Source of the DNA: Aulostomus chinensis
Lineage: Eukaryota > Chordata > Actinopteri > Syngnathiformes > Aulostomidae
Assembly (NCBI GenBank): GCA_037954235.1
Contig: JBBMOA010000003.1
Location: forward strand, 5,485,953 to 5,549,952
Direction of reading: 5' to 3'
Length of the DNA stretch: 64,000 bases
Positions 22,449 through 33,177 of this stretch are shown piece by piece. How positions within the stretch are numbered: position 1 is the first letter of the stretch; every line of letters starts with the position of its first letter. The translations under genes and the position numbers were made by a program. The notes under the pieces are model-generated. The model saw only the letters and a list, made by a program, of their open reading frames with translations, was not told where the DNA came from and ran no database searches.

Positions 22449-22925
22449 CAGGGGTCGGCAACCTTAAACGCTCAAGGAGCCATTTGGACCTGATGACCAT
22501 AGGAAAGAAAACATCAGGGGCAACAAAACTCTTTTGACATCTCAAAGATAATCATCAAGATAACCCTCCACATATTGTTTTTGTTACCGTTATGAAATCA
22601 ATGACCTGCTAGGGAGAAAACAAAATCTAAAAGGTTTCTTCAGAAACTTTTCTTTTCTTGGATTTATCCATGGTTGGGCTACCGGGATCAAAAAGTTCAA
22701 TAAACTGCGTGCCAGCAGGTGTTGCACATCCGCAAATGTAACAAGTATTTTGAGCCTCAAGAAACTGAAAGTGTTTTATTTTGATTCCCCAAGATCACCA
22801 TAACCATCAAATTTAGATTTACCTTAAAAAACTGATGAATTAAAATAAAATACATTTAAATCAAATACTCGTTTACTTTCCAAAAACCACAGGGAGCCGC
22901 AGCAGAGGGATGAAAGCGCCGCATG
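22449..22925 (+). mobile_element. non-autonomous hAT remnant
   Basis: It starts with caggggtcggcaacc followed by gagccatttggacc, the left terminal region of a widespread vertebrate hAT family. It ends with gggagccgcagcagagggat and gccgcatg, which is the matching right sub-terminal region. The last bases of the right terminal repeat are missing. It is AT-rich inside with no coding. Confidence 0.7.
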
Positions 22926-24121
22926 GTAGCAGACTCATGGTCTAGACAAATGCACGCTCTGCAGGGCTGACTGCCTCCCTAAGTTCTGTGTGTTCTGGAG
23001 ATGGAACCACCAACCTCCTGGAGGAGGCCACACCGCTCCTTGGTAGGTCTAAAACAGGCACGTAACCGGGATCCATCTATCGCCTCTACTGGTGTCTCCA
23101 ACAGATCGTAACGTGCGCCCACATCCTGCAGGCTCTACGGCTTTGGGCTGACGTACATTTCAGCAGAAAATGAGTTTGAATGATTCCGAGTCACATAATG
23201 ACTGTGAAATAATGGTAAAATCCAGTCAGACACATCAGAAATCAGTGGTTAGCCCAACCAGAAGGCTCACTGAAAAGGAGTTGCATCTGCACCTGATAGC
23301 CCTTCCTGGTATTGGTTTGAAACAAATAATTTCCATTTCACATTACATTATTTAAATTCATTTTTTATAATTCAAATTGACATCATGTGACTCAAATTCA
23401 TCTTGTGGGGACATCAGCATTACAAAGTCTGCCACAGAACCAACTGCACGAGAGCATCCTCACTCTGAAAAAACTGTATCAAACGAACAGGTTGTAAGCA
23501 GTGGCGTGGGTCTACTGACAGCAGTGGCGTTGACATGTTGTCATATATTATTGACATGGTATTGGTATTTTCCCCTGGAGGTCATGCCATCACTGGGGCA
23601 CAGGCCCTTACGCTTCAACCTTTATCTTGTTTAACTGGCCTCTAGTCATTCTGACAATGCCAGAATTTCAGTGTATTTTTCCTCCTCTTAGTCACTCCAG
23701 ATGTTGCAAACGTTGACCAGTAAATGAACAGCGGAGTGGAGAGAGTTCCATCGCAGAGACAGATATTCCTCTACGTTTTACTTCCCTCCTCCTCTTCCTC
23801 TCTTCAGGGCGGATGGAGCTGACTGAATCCTGCCGTCTGGGAGCACATTATTGAGTCTGCCCTGAGGAGCTTGGCACATGCGCTGCATCACTTATCAAAG
23901 CCAAGACAAATGATCTCCACTGAGGTTTGGATGCTTTTTACTGCTTGGACAGATTCATTTTAAACAAGAGGAGGCTCAGTGAGGGGATGTTTAAAGCTCG
24001 CAAACGGTACTTACTACATCTGAAAGAACTCAAAAACTGCAGCTATTTTAAAAAATTTTTAAACTGTCATTTATACCATAATTGGAAAATGGCTAAAGAT
24101 GCTGAGAACCACCACACTCAC
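22926..24121. other. cadps intron 2 before the 38-codon exon donor, no features
   Basis: Unique sequence. Open frames at 23377-23634 and 23927-24220 lack motifs, and the latter overlaps the exon on the wrong strand. Confidence 0.5.
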
Positions 24122-24235
24122 CTCATAGTAGCTCTGGACAGCGTTGATGAAGGCCTCATCAGCCACGATCTGCGTTTCTCCATTGAGAAACGCCTGGAAG
24201 CGTTCTTTGACTGTCTGTAGCGCCTGCTTACTGAT
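24122..24235 (-). CDS. cadps: cadps (CAPS1) coding exon, 38 codons (exon 2 by mammalian order)
   Basis: The minus strand encodes 38 residues beginning ISKQALQTVKERFQAF and ending AFINAVQSYYE. Mammalian CADPS has almost the same segment immediately after the exon 1 product and immediately before VFLKSDRV, which is how the 17279-17611 exon begins. The acceptor has a strong pyrimidine tract (cttctttctcttgatgtctccctcag) directly before ATC, and the donor is GAG|GTGAGTG. Both ends are phase 0. The TVKERF and ETQIVADEAF variants are also seen in CADPS2, but the downstream exon settles the paralogue. The protein region is the conserved N-terminal helical part of CAPS. No alternative exon for this segment is visible nearby. 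Confidence 0.96.
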
Positions 24236-26744
24236 CTGAGGGAGACATCAAGAGAAAGAAGACAAAGAAGTTATTGCAGTTCGTTGAAAACCAGGGTTTA
24301 AACTAGATCTGTCACTTTATACTTGAAGTTCAAACATTCATTTGAAGACAAGGTCAAAACTTTGCAATCTGACTGTAACAACCTGTTCAAAGTGCGGTCT
24401 TTATGAGCTCGTCAGACAATTCTGAAGTGGTTCCCTTGTCGTCCCACAGAGGGCACTCTAAAACCTCCATCAGCCCACCTGTTGCAGATTTCTTGTTGAG
24501 GAGCAGCATCAAGACTGCTGCCCTCAACAAAATTGACAAATACGGTGTAAAAATGGAACCCTTGGACACGCTTCCTCTCAGAAGTATTGCTGCTGTAACT
24601 GCCTGCTTGGAGTGCCTCCGCTCGTTATTGTCCTTAATTTGAGCAACAAAACGATATAATACATATTTGTATTATACCCATAATTGTTGAGAATACTTAG
24701 CCTCAGCTAACCCCTCACCTTAAGTTCGTATTTAAAAGCTGTCAAATCGGCAGGGAGGCCCCTGATGCTGCTCCCCACTGATGAGCAGAGTACCAACAAC
24801 CACATGGGGAACTGTGACCGCGGCACAGACGTCATTCCACCATTATTCACATCCAAACACCTGCATTCTGCCTCTCACACAGTTCTCCAGGCTACAGATT
24901 ACTTGCTCTTACTCCAGATAGTATGGAAGGACTTCAAATGCATTTGAATTGACCGCAAACTTGATTTTTTTTGAAAGGCCCCAGTTCAAACACTCCCATC
25001 AAAATCTAGACATTTCTAAAAGAACATTGTTTTCAAAGCTTCCCCTGTGACTAGACCAGTTTGATTAACCCTCATGAGCTGGTTTGACAGAAAAAAAATC
25101 ACAACAAAAAAATCAACACTATTTTGAACAAGTGGTTACATAAAGAGAGGTCTCCTCCTCTTCCTGTGTGTGTGTTAGCCAGCACTCAACCCCGGGGCCA
25201 CTGTCACGCACAATATCTTCAAGGAAGGGTGATGCCGTTTTCCAGCAGAGCTGATTGGTCAGTTGAAGTTACTGTGGTAATATATGAATTAGTGCTGGGT
25301 ACAGAAGAGTCATGGTGGAGTTTTATCACAGTAAATTGCAATACAGTACGAATTTAAATCCTCAACATAATTTGCTGAAAATAGAGCTGAAAATGCCATG
25401 TATCACCTGTGCAGTCTAACTACATGTAGCATATGACCATAACATATACATAAAAATAACCAGGCAGAAGTATCAGGGTCTGATAACCGGGACTGTAATC
25501 AGCTTGGCAATATTTCTGTGGTGTGCATGCAGTAATGTGTCATATATTAGTTACTCAATTATAAATGAGCCTATGCAGTGTGTTCTATATAATGAGGCAG
25601 CATTGTAAAGTGCTCGCAGTGCCATTAAGAGAAATGGAGTCCATTTACCATGCATGTGTTTCACTGAGTCATTGTCCGTCAACACACACACACAAAAGCT
25701 CCACAGCAAAGTGACCAATAAGAGTCTCCCTCCCTCCCCGCTTTGAAGCCCCCCCCCCCGGCCAGTTCCTGTCCACAACCCTAGTAACAGTTACCATGGC
25801 CACTGCAGTCAGGGAAGCAATATGAGATTACGGCTTTCTTAATGGGGGTTAAAGTTCACAGTTCAGATCAACTGCAGCAGCACCAGCTGTGTGCCACTCT
25901 TTATCCATAATACATAAATCCTCAGCCATCACATCAAGTGGAGCTCAGATGCAAATATGTACAGTAGATAAATAGGAGGGAGGAACCATTCAGCCCAATC
26001 CTCTTGTCCTTTGTCCCTAGGAACAGTGTCACAGCTGGGAGGGGTTGAAATCTTCCCTACAAGGCGAGAGGCAGCCCTGGCAGCCTGCATAGACGATGGA
26101 AAGTTGAGCAACCACGATGCTAGACTTCACATACTTTTAGGGCACATATGCCATCAAAGTGGGATGAACGCAGCAGTAGAATATGCCAAAATGTATTCAT
26201 TATACACAATTATTAATAATGATGGAAGTTAGCCGATGTTCACAAGATCCCATTGTAGTAATTTTGCTGTATTTGTGGGTTTCTTCTTGCCAGTGATTCG
26301 CAAAATATTCTGGAAAATTTCTCATCACATTTCATCTAAAGTGAGATCTTTGTTAGAAAGACTACATTTGTGCTTCCCCCTACTCCAATACACTGAGAAG
26401 TGTTGTGGAACGCTGCCCATACGCCTTCATCTGCAAACGTGGTAGGGCCACGAGCCGAACTGAGACTGGGCCTTGCAAAACTCACATGAGAGCGTTGGCT
26501 CAGCCATTTCTGTCTCAAGTTACAAATATTAGAACATTTCACCAGAACAATATATAGATACTAATAAGTAATATGATCATACATTGATTCACGAGCTGCT
26601 TTTGAATGAATTGTCATCCTATCTCATTCTGATTTAAAATTTTGCTCATTATGTACAAATGTACGATCTTGTATATCGAAGGATGCAGTGAATAAACACA
26701 AGATTCCTGGTTCTTAAGTATTATTTTTCGTCAGTGTTGCTTGC
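24236..26744. other. cadps intron 1, stretch without recognised features
   Basis: Includes a poly(C) run at about 25750-25760. An open frame at 26011-26232 follows an acceptor-like cctttgtccctag but has no recognised motif or matching donor. Confidence 0.5.
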
Positions 26745-26944
26745 TTGCTTGGAGCCTATCCCAGCTGACATTGTGCAAGAGGCGGGGTTCACACTGGACT
26801 GGTCGCCAGTCCGTCGCAGGGCCATCAGGAGCAATTTGGGGTTCAAGATCTTGCTCAAGGATATTTAGACATGGTCACCAGGGGAAGTGAGGATCGAACC
26901 TGCGACACTTTGGTTGCTAGATGGCCCCTCTACCTCTGACCCAA
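26745..26944 (-). mobile_element. second SINE type, different tRNA-like head and shared tail
   Basis: Read on the minus strand, it has a head with gaggtagaggggcc and a B-box-like aggttcgatcc, then a ccttgagcaagatcttgaacc block. It finishes with the same ggactggcgacc...gctgggataggctcc tail as the (GGAT)n SINE. The head is clearly different from that of the 14161-type copies. Confidence 0.65.
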
Positions 26945-26947
26945 TCT

Positions 26948-27292
26948 GCTTATCCTCTTAAGGCTCCTGGGGCTGGAGCTTATCCCAGCAGCCTTCAGGC
27001 GAGAGGCGGGGTTCACCCTGGACAGGTCACCAGTCCATGGCAGGGCCAACACATACAGACAGACAACCATTGGCTCCCACAGCCACGCCTACAGTCAATT
27101 TAGAGTCTGGATTAACCTGGTCCCCTCTTGATGTCTTTGGACTGTGGGAGAAAGCCGAAGTACCAGAGAGAACCCACGCAGGCACAGGGAGAACATGGAG
27201 ACCTCACAAAGAAACATCCCGGGGCCGGGGCTCCAACCTGGAAACTGCTTGCTGTGAGGCAGCGGTGCTGACCACTGCACCACCGTGCCGCC
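26948..27292 (-). mobile_element. tRNA-headed SINE, full length without GGAT tail
   Basis: On the minus strand it runs from ggcggcacggtggtgcagtg at 27292 to the aggataagca tail at about 26948. Its 3' end passes almost directly into the head of the SINE at 26745-26944, so the two form a head-to-tail pair. Confidence 0.85.
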
Positions 27293-27299
27293 CACTAGA

Positions 27300-28035
27300 T
27301 CTTTTCTTTCTGGGAAAAACAACTCAAAATAAATGAATACATAAACTGCTCTTCTACTGAAATAAGGTACAAATAAAATCACTGTATAGCCAGAAGTGTC
27401 ATATCTGGCAGCAGTTGTGAAGGAGGAGAGACTGCAGGCTGGTTCTCAGCTCGGGGTTCTAGCTACTGGCATTAGCAGCTTTCCCTTTCTTAGCTTCCTC
27501 AAACTGGGTTGATGGAGTTGTAAGAGTTTGGTTGGGTTTGTTTGTTTTTGGTTTTTTGACCTCACGTTTTACAAATTGCCAACTTTATATTCTGAAAGTG
27601 AATCACTTCCACTGGACACGAATGCGCCAAGTTCCGGAAGCGACGTCCATCACGTCGGTCCTCCACACGGCGGTAACCTCCAGCTGCCTGCTTTGTTAAC
27701 TTGCTCATATTCTTCTTCTTTGGTCGTTGTCTCTTGATTTATGAGTTTCTATCACAGCCGCATAGAGTATGTGATTATATTATGTCCTTTCCAGGTTGTT
27801 TTTTTGGGGATTGGGAGCATGAACGTGGTGTTTTATTAGTAAAATCTACCGGATGTAGTATGTCATTCATTTCCTGTCTGGCTCGATTTTTTTTAAAATC
27901 TTTTTTTAACGAAAACCATATTCATTTATAATTATAAACATTTTGCCTTTCAGAACAGATTATGTTCCAAGTATAAGGTATATTTAAATAAAATACAAAC
28001 AGAACAACAGCAGGGAAATCAAATTTTAAAAAATG
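27300..28035. other. intronic stretch with a CpG-dense patch
   Basis: Mostly AT-rich. Positions 27619-27672 hold nine CpG dinucleotides in 54 bases and the palindrome TTCCGGAA at 27632-27639, an ETS-type motif. No gene is recognised. Confidence 0.5.
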
Positions 28036-28039
28036 GTTC

Positions 28040-30540
28040 CTTATTCTTTCAGGGGATCAGTCAAAAGTAAAAGCTGATAAACATTCGCATAGCAACAGGG
28101 ATTTCTTTGTTTTCATAAGTTCTGACGAATCAAAATAAAGATGCAGCTCTTTCAAGAAATGTGGGGTCTTTTTAGAGAATTTACAATTGTGCCAAAAATA
28201 TTGGGCAAGAACAATCAAGTAATTAATGTTCAATTCTAGTTTTCTATCCTCCATTGTGAAAGCAAATCTAACACGACTGTAGGTCAGGGGTGGCACATCC
28301 GTGTTAGCATAGGATACCCAATTTTTGAAGTCCTTCCAAAACAAATCAGACGCACTGCAAGAAAACATTAGGTGTTTCAGTGTTTCTACTTCTGTTTTAC
28401 AGAATGCAAACTCATCGCCGTCCAAGAAAAATTTCAGTCTTAAAAATTCACCTCAAGGATAAATGTCATTGTTTTAAAACCTCTTTGGCTGTAGGAGAGA
28501 CAGGAAATCTCAAGACTCTACATCGAATTGTCTTGGAGACCAAGACGGCGTATTCCTTTAATGTGTGCTTTCTTTTAAGAGAAAAGGGAAAGTATTCTTT
28601 GGTGAGAGTAGATCTCTAAGAAAGATTGGTCATCTACGGACAGGGTAAGCAGTTTAGGAGTTATCGGCGTGTACATTAGAGTTCCCTTCATCATACAGAT
28701 GAAAGCTTGTGGAATTGCTTTCATCACAGCCCAACAGTGGTTTCAGGAGCATTCAACATTAACTTTATGACTAAAATCATCAAAGTCTAATATGTTACCT
28801 CTCCCATCCATGAGAGGTTGAACAGACAGTATCCCTCTCTCCATCCATCCTTTAAAATGAAATGATTTCTTCTTCTTTTTTTCAATTAGTATGAACCGGT
28901 TGTTCCAAGTTTGGGTTTTGTGGGGAGAAAAACTGTGTTTACAAATTAGTTTTCAATCATAGTGGACTTGCTGGTGAAATACTTAATTGGCAGTTTACTA
29001 ATCTCAAAATCACATTTTAGTAAAAATTCAACACCTCCAACATCCATAAATATTTTTGAGGGCAAGTTATACAAAAAGTGTTTGTACTGAATAATAAAAC
29101 ATTTTTTTAACCACTTTAGCCTCAGGGTTCCATTCATGGGGCCAAAGTCAATTGCATAAAGCCCCCTTCTTCCACTGACTTAACTATATCACCCTTTCTA
29201 ATACAATGATGTCTATTTCCCAATGAAACTATAAATAATTTGGTTGATATTTTGATCATATTGGTAGGGATAGCCAAAGAATGCTGGATAAATAAATATT
29301 GATAAAGCTTCCATTTTCCATCATAAAATCCTCCCAAGTATAGAGAAATCCCTTCACAGCCATGAATTCAGAGTTGTTTCCCTCTTCAACATAATACTTT
29401 CAAAATTAGTTTTTTCTCTACAGTGTAAATCCTTAGAGATAATAATACCCAGATATTTAACCTGGTTTTTATTTGCTTTGAATAGACACTAGGGTGGTCA
29501 TGCATTGCCATCACTGTACATTTATTCAAATTTAAATGAAGCCCTGAAGCCTTAGAGAAGACGGATATTACCTTCAGAGCCTGTGGTATCTGTGTTGCAT
29601 TTTTTTAAAGAGAAGAGTCGTATCATCCGCCAGTTGGCTTGCGGTTAGAGATCTTCCCGTAACGTTTAACTGCTTTATATCACCTGAATGTTTAATCATG
29701 ATTGATAAAACCTCTGCAACTAAAATAAAGAGTAAAGGTGAGGCTGGACAGCCTTGACAAGTTCCCCTCTTCACTGTAAATCTTTTGCAGGTCCCCATTG
29801 GTAGTATCACCAAGCTATTAGTAGAACATCTTAATTACGTCCCAGAGGCATTCACTAAAGCCGAACTCTTTCAATGTATCCATCATAAAACAATCTTCAA
29901 CTGCATCAAATGCTTTGCAGAAGTCTCAATACAGAATTAAACCACCATCTTCAATCTTATCTGAATCGTCTAACAAGTCCAATCCTGATCTACTGTCGTT
30001 GTGAGTTGACTGTTCTCTGAGGAATCCAGGTTGAGATTCACCAAAAATAAGAGGCAAACATTCTTTCAATCTGCTGGCAAAAACGGGAGCCAACAGTTGA
30101 TAATCAACATAAGTGATGTGATCGGTCTTAAAATATCTAGTTTTTCTGTCCTTTCCCGGTTTAGGGATGAGTGTTGCTTCATTGTAGGCATCATATCCTT
30201 CTTATAAAACATTCCTGAATGGCACAAAATAACAGTTCCTTGATATCATCTTAAAAAACAAATTGGTAAAAATTTGTGGTAAGTCCATCCTGTCCTGGGG
30301 CTTTTCCCAATTAAATATTTTTAGCTGCTTTTTCTAGTTCCCACATATCGTAACAAAATCAGCACTGAAAGCAGACAGGAAGGTTTTTATACCCTCCAAA
30401 AGAGCAATGGATCTTTGGTGTAGGAAGAGGTGCATAAATCTGAATTGAATCTGTGTACTTCTTCAGATATCAGTTTATTATCTGTACACTTTAGTCTGGC
30501 TCCATCTTCTCTGTGCAGACTGAGGCGGCATTCTTCAGTA
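28040..30540 (-). mobile_element. L1/Tx1-like non-LTR retrotransposon, 5'-truncated and decayed
   Basis: Reading leftward on the minus strand, the ORF2 order is intact but has stops and frameshifts. A linker-like segment (EEVHRFNSDLCTSSYTKD, about 30.45 kb) comes first, then LIPKPGKDRKTRYFKTDHIT (about 30.15 kb) and a damaged catalytic region around DFCKAFDAVED (about 29.9 kb). RGTCQGCPASPLLFILVAE and QLADDTTLLF (29574-29813) follow, then the C-terminal CKTEVETLKHLMFSC and LFWKDFKNWV (28057-28425). No endonuclease domain remains. The polyadenylated end is not clearly visible near 28.0 kb. Confidence 0.85.
29574..29813 (-). pseudogene. LINE reverse transcriptase palm fragment
   Basis: The longest intact piece of the retrotransposon carries the QGCPASPLLF motif and the LADDTTLL form of the catalytic aspartate pair, with spacing usual for L1-type enzymes. 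It opens and closes with stops in its frame. Confidence 0.85.
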
Positions 30541-30654
30541 TTAGACTCGGCACGTAGGAATCGGAAAGACGTGACAATGACCAGCCGGTAACTGGTCAGG
30601 CCCTGCGCTGAAAACTGGCTGGTTCCAGTCCAGATGTCACTGCTGAGCTTCTTG

Positions 30655-30690
<36 letters not shown>

Positions 30691-30767
30691 GCAGCCTCTG
30701 CTCCATTCACCCAACCAAGCGGCACCTTGTAGTGTTTGGTGTCATTTTTCTTTTGCTCACATGACAC
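30530..30767 (-). other. open frame with polyglutamine, fused to LINE remnant
   Basis: A minus-strand ATG at 30767 opens MSCEQKKNDTKHYKVPLGWV, then 11 glutamines from the CAG tract, then KKLSSDIWTGTSQFSAQG. The frame runs on without a stop into the retrotransposon ORF and ends at 30387. The part before the LINE has no family that I recognise and may be chance. Confidence 0.25.
30658..30690 (+). repeat. (TGC)11 trinucleotide repeat, (CAG)11 in the cadps transcript
   Basis: An uninterrupted 33-base tract. In cadps pre-mRNA it is an intronic CAG run. Confidence 0.97.
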
Positions 30768-30769
30768 AC

Positions 30770-32103
30770 ATCACTTACTAGCCCACACAAACATGCACCC
30801 ACAAACATAACTGATACTGACTCCCACATCCCATCGCAGTATTGACTGCTTGACTACTTATTTTTGATAATACATGTCACTTTATCTTGACTCATTCTCC
30901 ATCTTTGCTGCAGGTTGTATGAGTCGGTTGTAGCAGTCACTTTCACAGATGTCCAACATTAATTGCCCAGAAATCTTATCGGTTATCACACCTATCATGG
31001 AACTATTTCATCAGAATGTTTCAATGTGATACAATACATGTATATTGTGATACTTTTAAAATAGAGCTGAAACCATGACTCTGAATAATGGCGACTGGAG
31101 CATTGATGTAGCATTGAGAGGACCAATAAGCCTGTGGCTTGATGATGTTTTAATCCTCGACAAACTGATGCATATGATGACATGACAATGACATGAGGCA
31201 TTGTTGTTTTATGTATGTTCATTTGCCAAATAAATCTTATCTCAGTGTGGAAAAAATACTGTGATATATATATATACACACACACACGCTCAGCAAACCA
31301 AGCTGGGACTAAAAATACCAGGTGACAGATAAGAGGTGTTTCTTAAAACTGAGCAAAGTGTGAACTCATGAAGTTCAGCAGACCGCTCTGCTAGTAGGAT
31401 GGAGGAGCTCCAGAGTTTGATCCCCGGCCGGGCCATCACAGCGTCTGGGATCCAGCCTCCGTTTTGAAGTGTAACAGCTGTCGAGGTGAGTGTTAGTGTA
31501 CCCATGCAGCTCCGTCATTTCTGCCAAGAACTCACAGCTGCCAGTTTATCTCAAGTTACAAAAGCTATCAGTAACCACACTTTCTTCAGGGAATGCACAA
31601 TCCATTAAAGGACTCATCTTCATCTTCAGACAAATTAATGCGTTGGCAAGCAAATAATCCAAAAGATTCTGAAATTACATTCTGCATATAGAGGGCAGCA
31701 GGTCTGAGCCATGGTGGATAAATTGTTTAGAGCAGGGTTTGGGAACGATCCATCCCTTGAGCCAACTCATAAACATGAAACCAAGCTGCTCAAAACAAAA
31801 CCTCCAGACAGTTATTCAGCTCATCCGTCGTGGGGGTTGTGTACTGCGTAGCTGGCATCTGTTAGTTTAATGGTGGGGGTTAAACAAAGGAAGACTGGAG
31901 CCAGAGGGCTACACTTTCCAGAAATAGTGAGCAAATGATTACTTTGTTGTTGAAGTAAAAGGCCAGCCTACCTAGTTTACAGGGACACACTTGTCCTAAG
32001 TGTCCTTGCAACTCAAAACACGCTCACCTGAAAGATGCCATGACAACTGCTTGGATAAAGAAAAGGAGTTTGAGCACCAACAATCAGCTTTCACAGGAGC
32101 TGC
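30770..32103. other. intronic stretch, one short AT/CA tract
   Basis: A (TA)n(CA)n tract lies at 31262-31288. A segment near 31370-31440 has a B-box-like gagtttgatccc and may be an old SINE head. Otherwise nothing is recognised. Confidence 0.45.
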
Positions 32104-32104
32104 A

Positions 32105-32330
32105 TTTACATGGACAATTTCTTCAATCTGATTAAAATCTGTCTGATTAGAGAGTCACACTTTACAGTTTACATGATTTACAATATGCCATTCAATGGAT
32201 GACGAAAGGTTTACGTCACCACCACAAATCAGAATGAATATTCCTTCCACTTGGATAAGTCCCAGTTTATGTGAGTCATTTCCATTCTGACATTATTCTA
32301 ATGGTTATTGGAATGTAGCATCCATGTAAA
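32105..32330. mobile_element. 226-bp TIR element (MITE-like)
   Basis: The ends TTTACATGGA (32105-32114) and its exact complement (32321-32330) form a 10-bp terminal inverted repeat. The interior is AT-rich and non-coding, with inverted similarity continuing weakly inward. Ends of this kind are common among short fish DNA transposons. The superfamily is not determined. Confidence 0.55.
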
Positions 32331-32784
32331 AGCCAACAATGTTATGCACGTTACTTTGTGGTGAGCGCGGGAAAAGGGAAGAGTCTGAACTCAGTCTGGA
32401 AGAGTCGCAGACAGAAGGGCCAAACACTAGCAGTTTATCAATGAAATAACTGAACCAAACTCCACAAGAGGATTTGAACAATGAAACCTGGTTAACAATG
32501 TTAACCTGAGGGCTTACAACAACAATCCAATGCCAAAGGCACCTATTTATCAGACACAAATAAACATTCGATGCAAATGTGGGGCAAGGAAGAGAGCAGT
32601 GCATTTGTTTTCCACAAATCTGTCCCAGTAGAAGCCTTGTTACTAGATCCAGTGGACTGACCTCAGAGTTGATGGAGAAGGGCTCTGCAGAGTGAACAGG
32701 GGTGCAGCAGCAATGACAGGTCAGTATATCAGCACCTGTACCTGAGAATGAGTACAATATGGCATTGTACACTTTCATGACATT

Positions 32785-33177
32785 TAGACTTCTTTACGGC
32801 GGCACGGCGGTGCAGTGGTCAGCACTGTCACCTCACAGCAAAAAGGTTCCAGATTTGAGTCGTGGCTCAGGCATGGGGTCTTTCTGGGTGAGTCTCCATG
32901 TTCTCCCTGTTCCTGCTGGGTTCTCTCTGGTACTCCAGCTTCCTCCACAGTCCAAAGACATCAAGAGGGGACCAGGTTAATCCAGACTCTAAACTGACCG
33001 TAGGTGTGACTGGGAGAGCCAATGGTTGTCTGTCTCTATGTGTTGGCCCTGCCATGGACTGGTGACCTGTCCAGGGTGAACCCCTCCTCTAACCTGAACG
33101 CTGCTGGGATAGACTCCACCCCCCTGCTACCCTTAAAAGGATAAGAGGTAGAAAATGGATGGATAGACTTTGCTTAC
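32785..33177 (+). mobile_element. tRNA-headed SINE with target-site duplication
   Basis: The element runs from ggcggcacggcggtgc at 32798 to a short ggatggat tail at about 33164. The flanks tagacttctttac (32785-32797) and tagactttgcttac (33164-33177) are an imperfect target duplication, which supports LINE-mediated insertion. It is full length with all body blocks. Confidence 0.88.

Larger units (their letters stand above)
17612..24121 (-). other. cadps: cadps intron 2, complete (6510 bp)
   Basis: This is the interval between the donor of the 38-codon exon and the acceptor of the 111-codon exon, GT to AG on the minus strand. I found no further CADPS-like coding in it. It holds two short minisatellites (20120-20207 and 20607-20678), an AT-rich dinucleotide tract near 21.8 kb and a hAT remnant at 22449-22925. 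The remainder is unremarkable, AT-rich unique sequence. Confidence 0.93.

Noticed and set aside
24403..24642. 79-codon plus-strand open frame next to the cadps exon
   Set aside because: It is antisense to cadps, with no motif and no matching splice signals.
26011..26232. Open frame after an acceptor-like site
   Set aside because: No donor at a sensible place and no known motif.
32305..32778. 157-codon minus-strand open frame
   Set aside because: It has no family motif or splice logic, and part of it runs into the TIR element at 32105-32330. Chance is sufficient.
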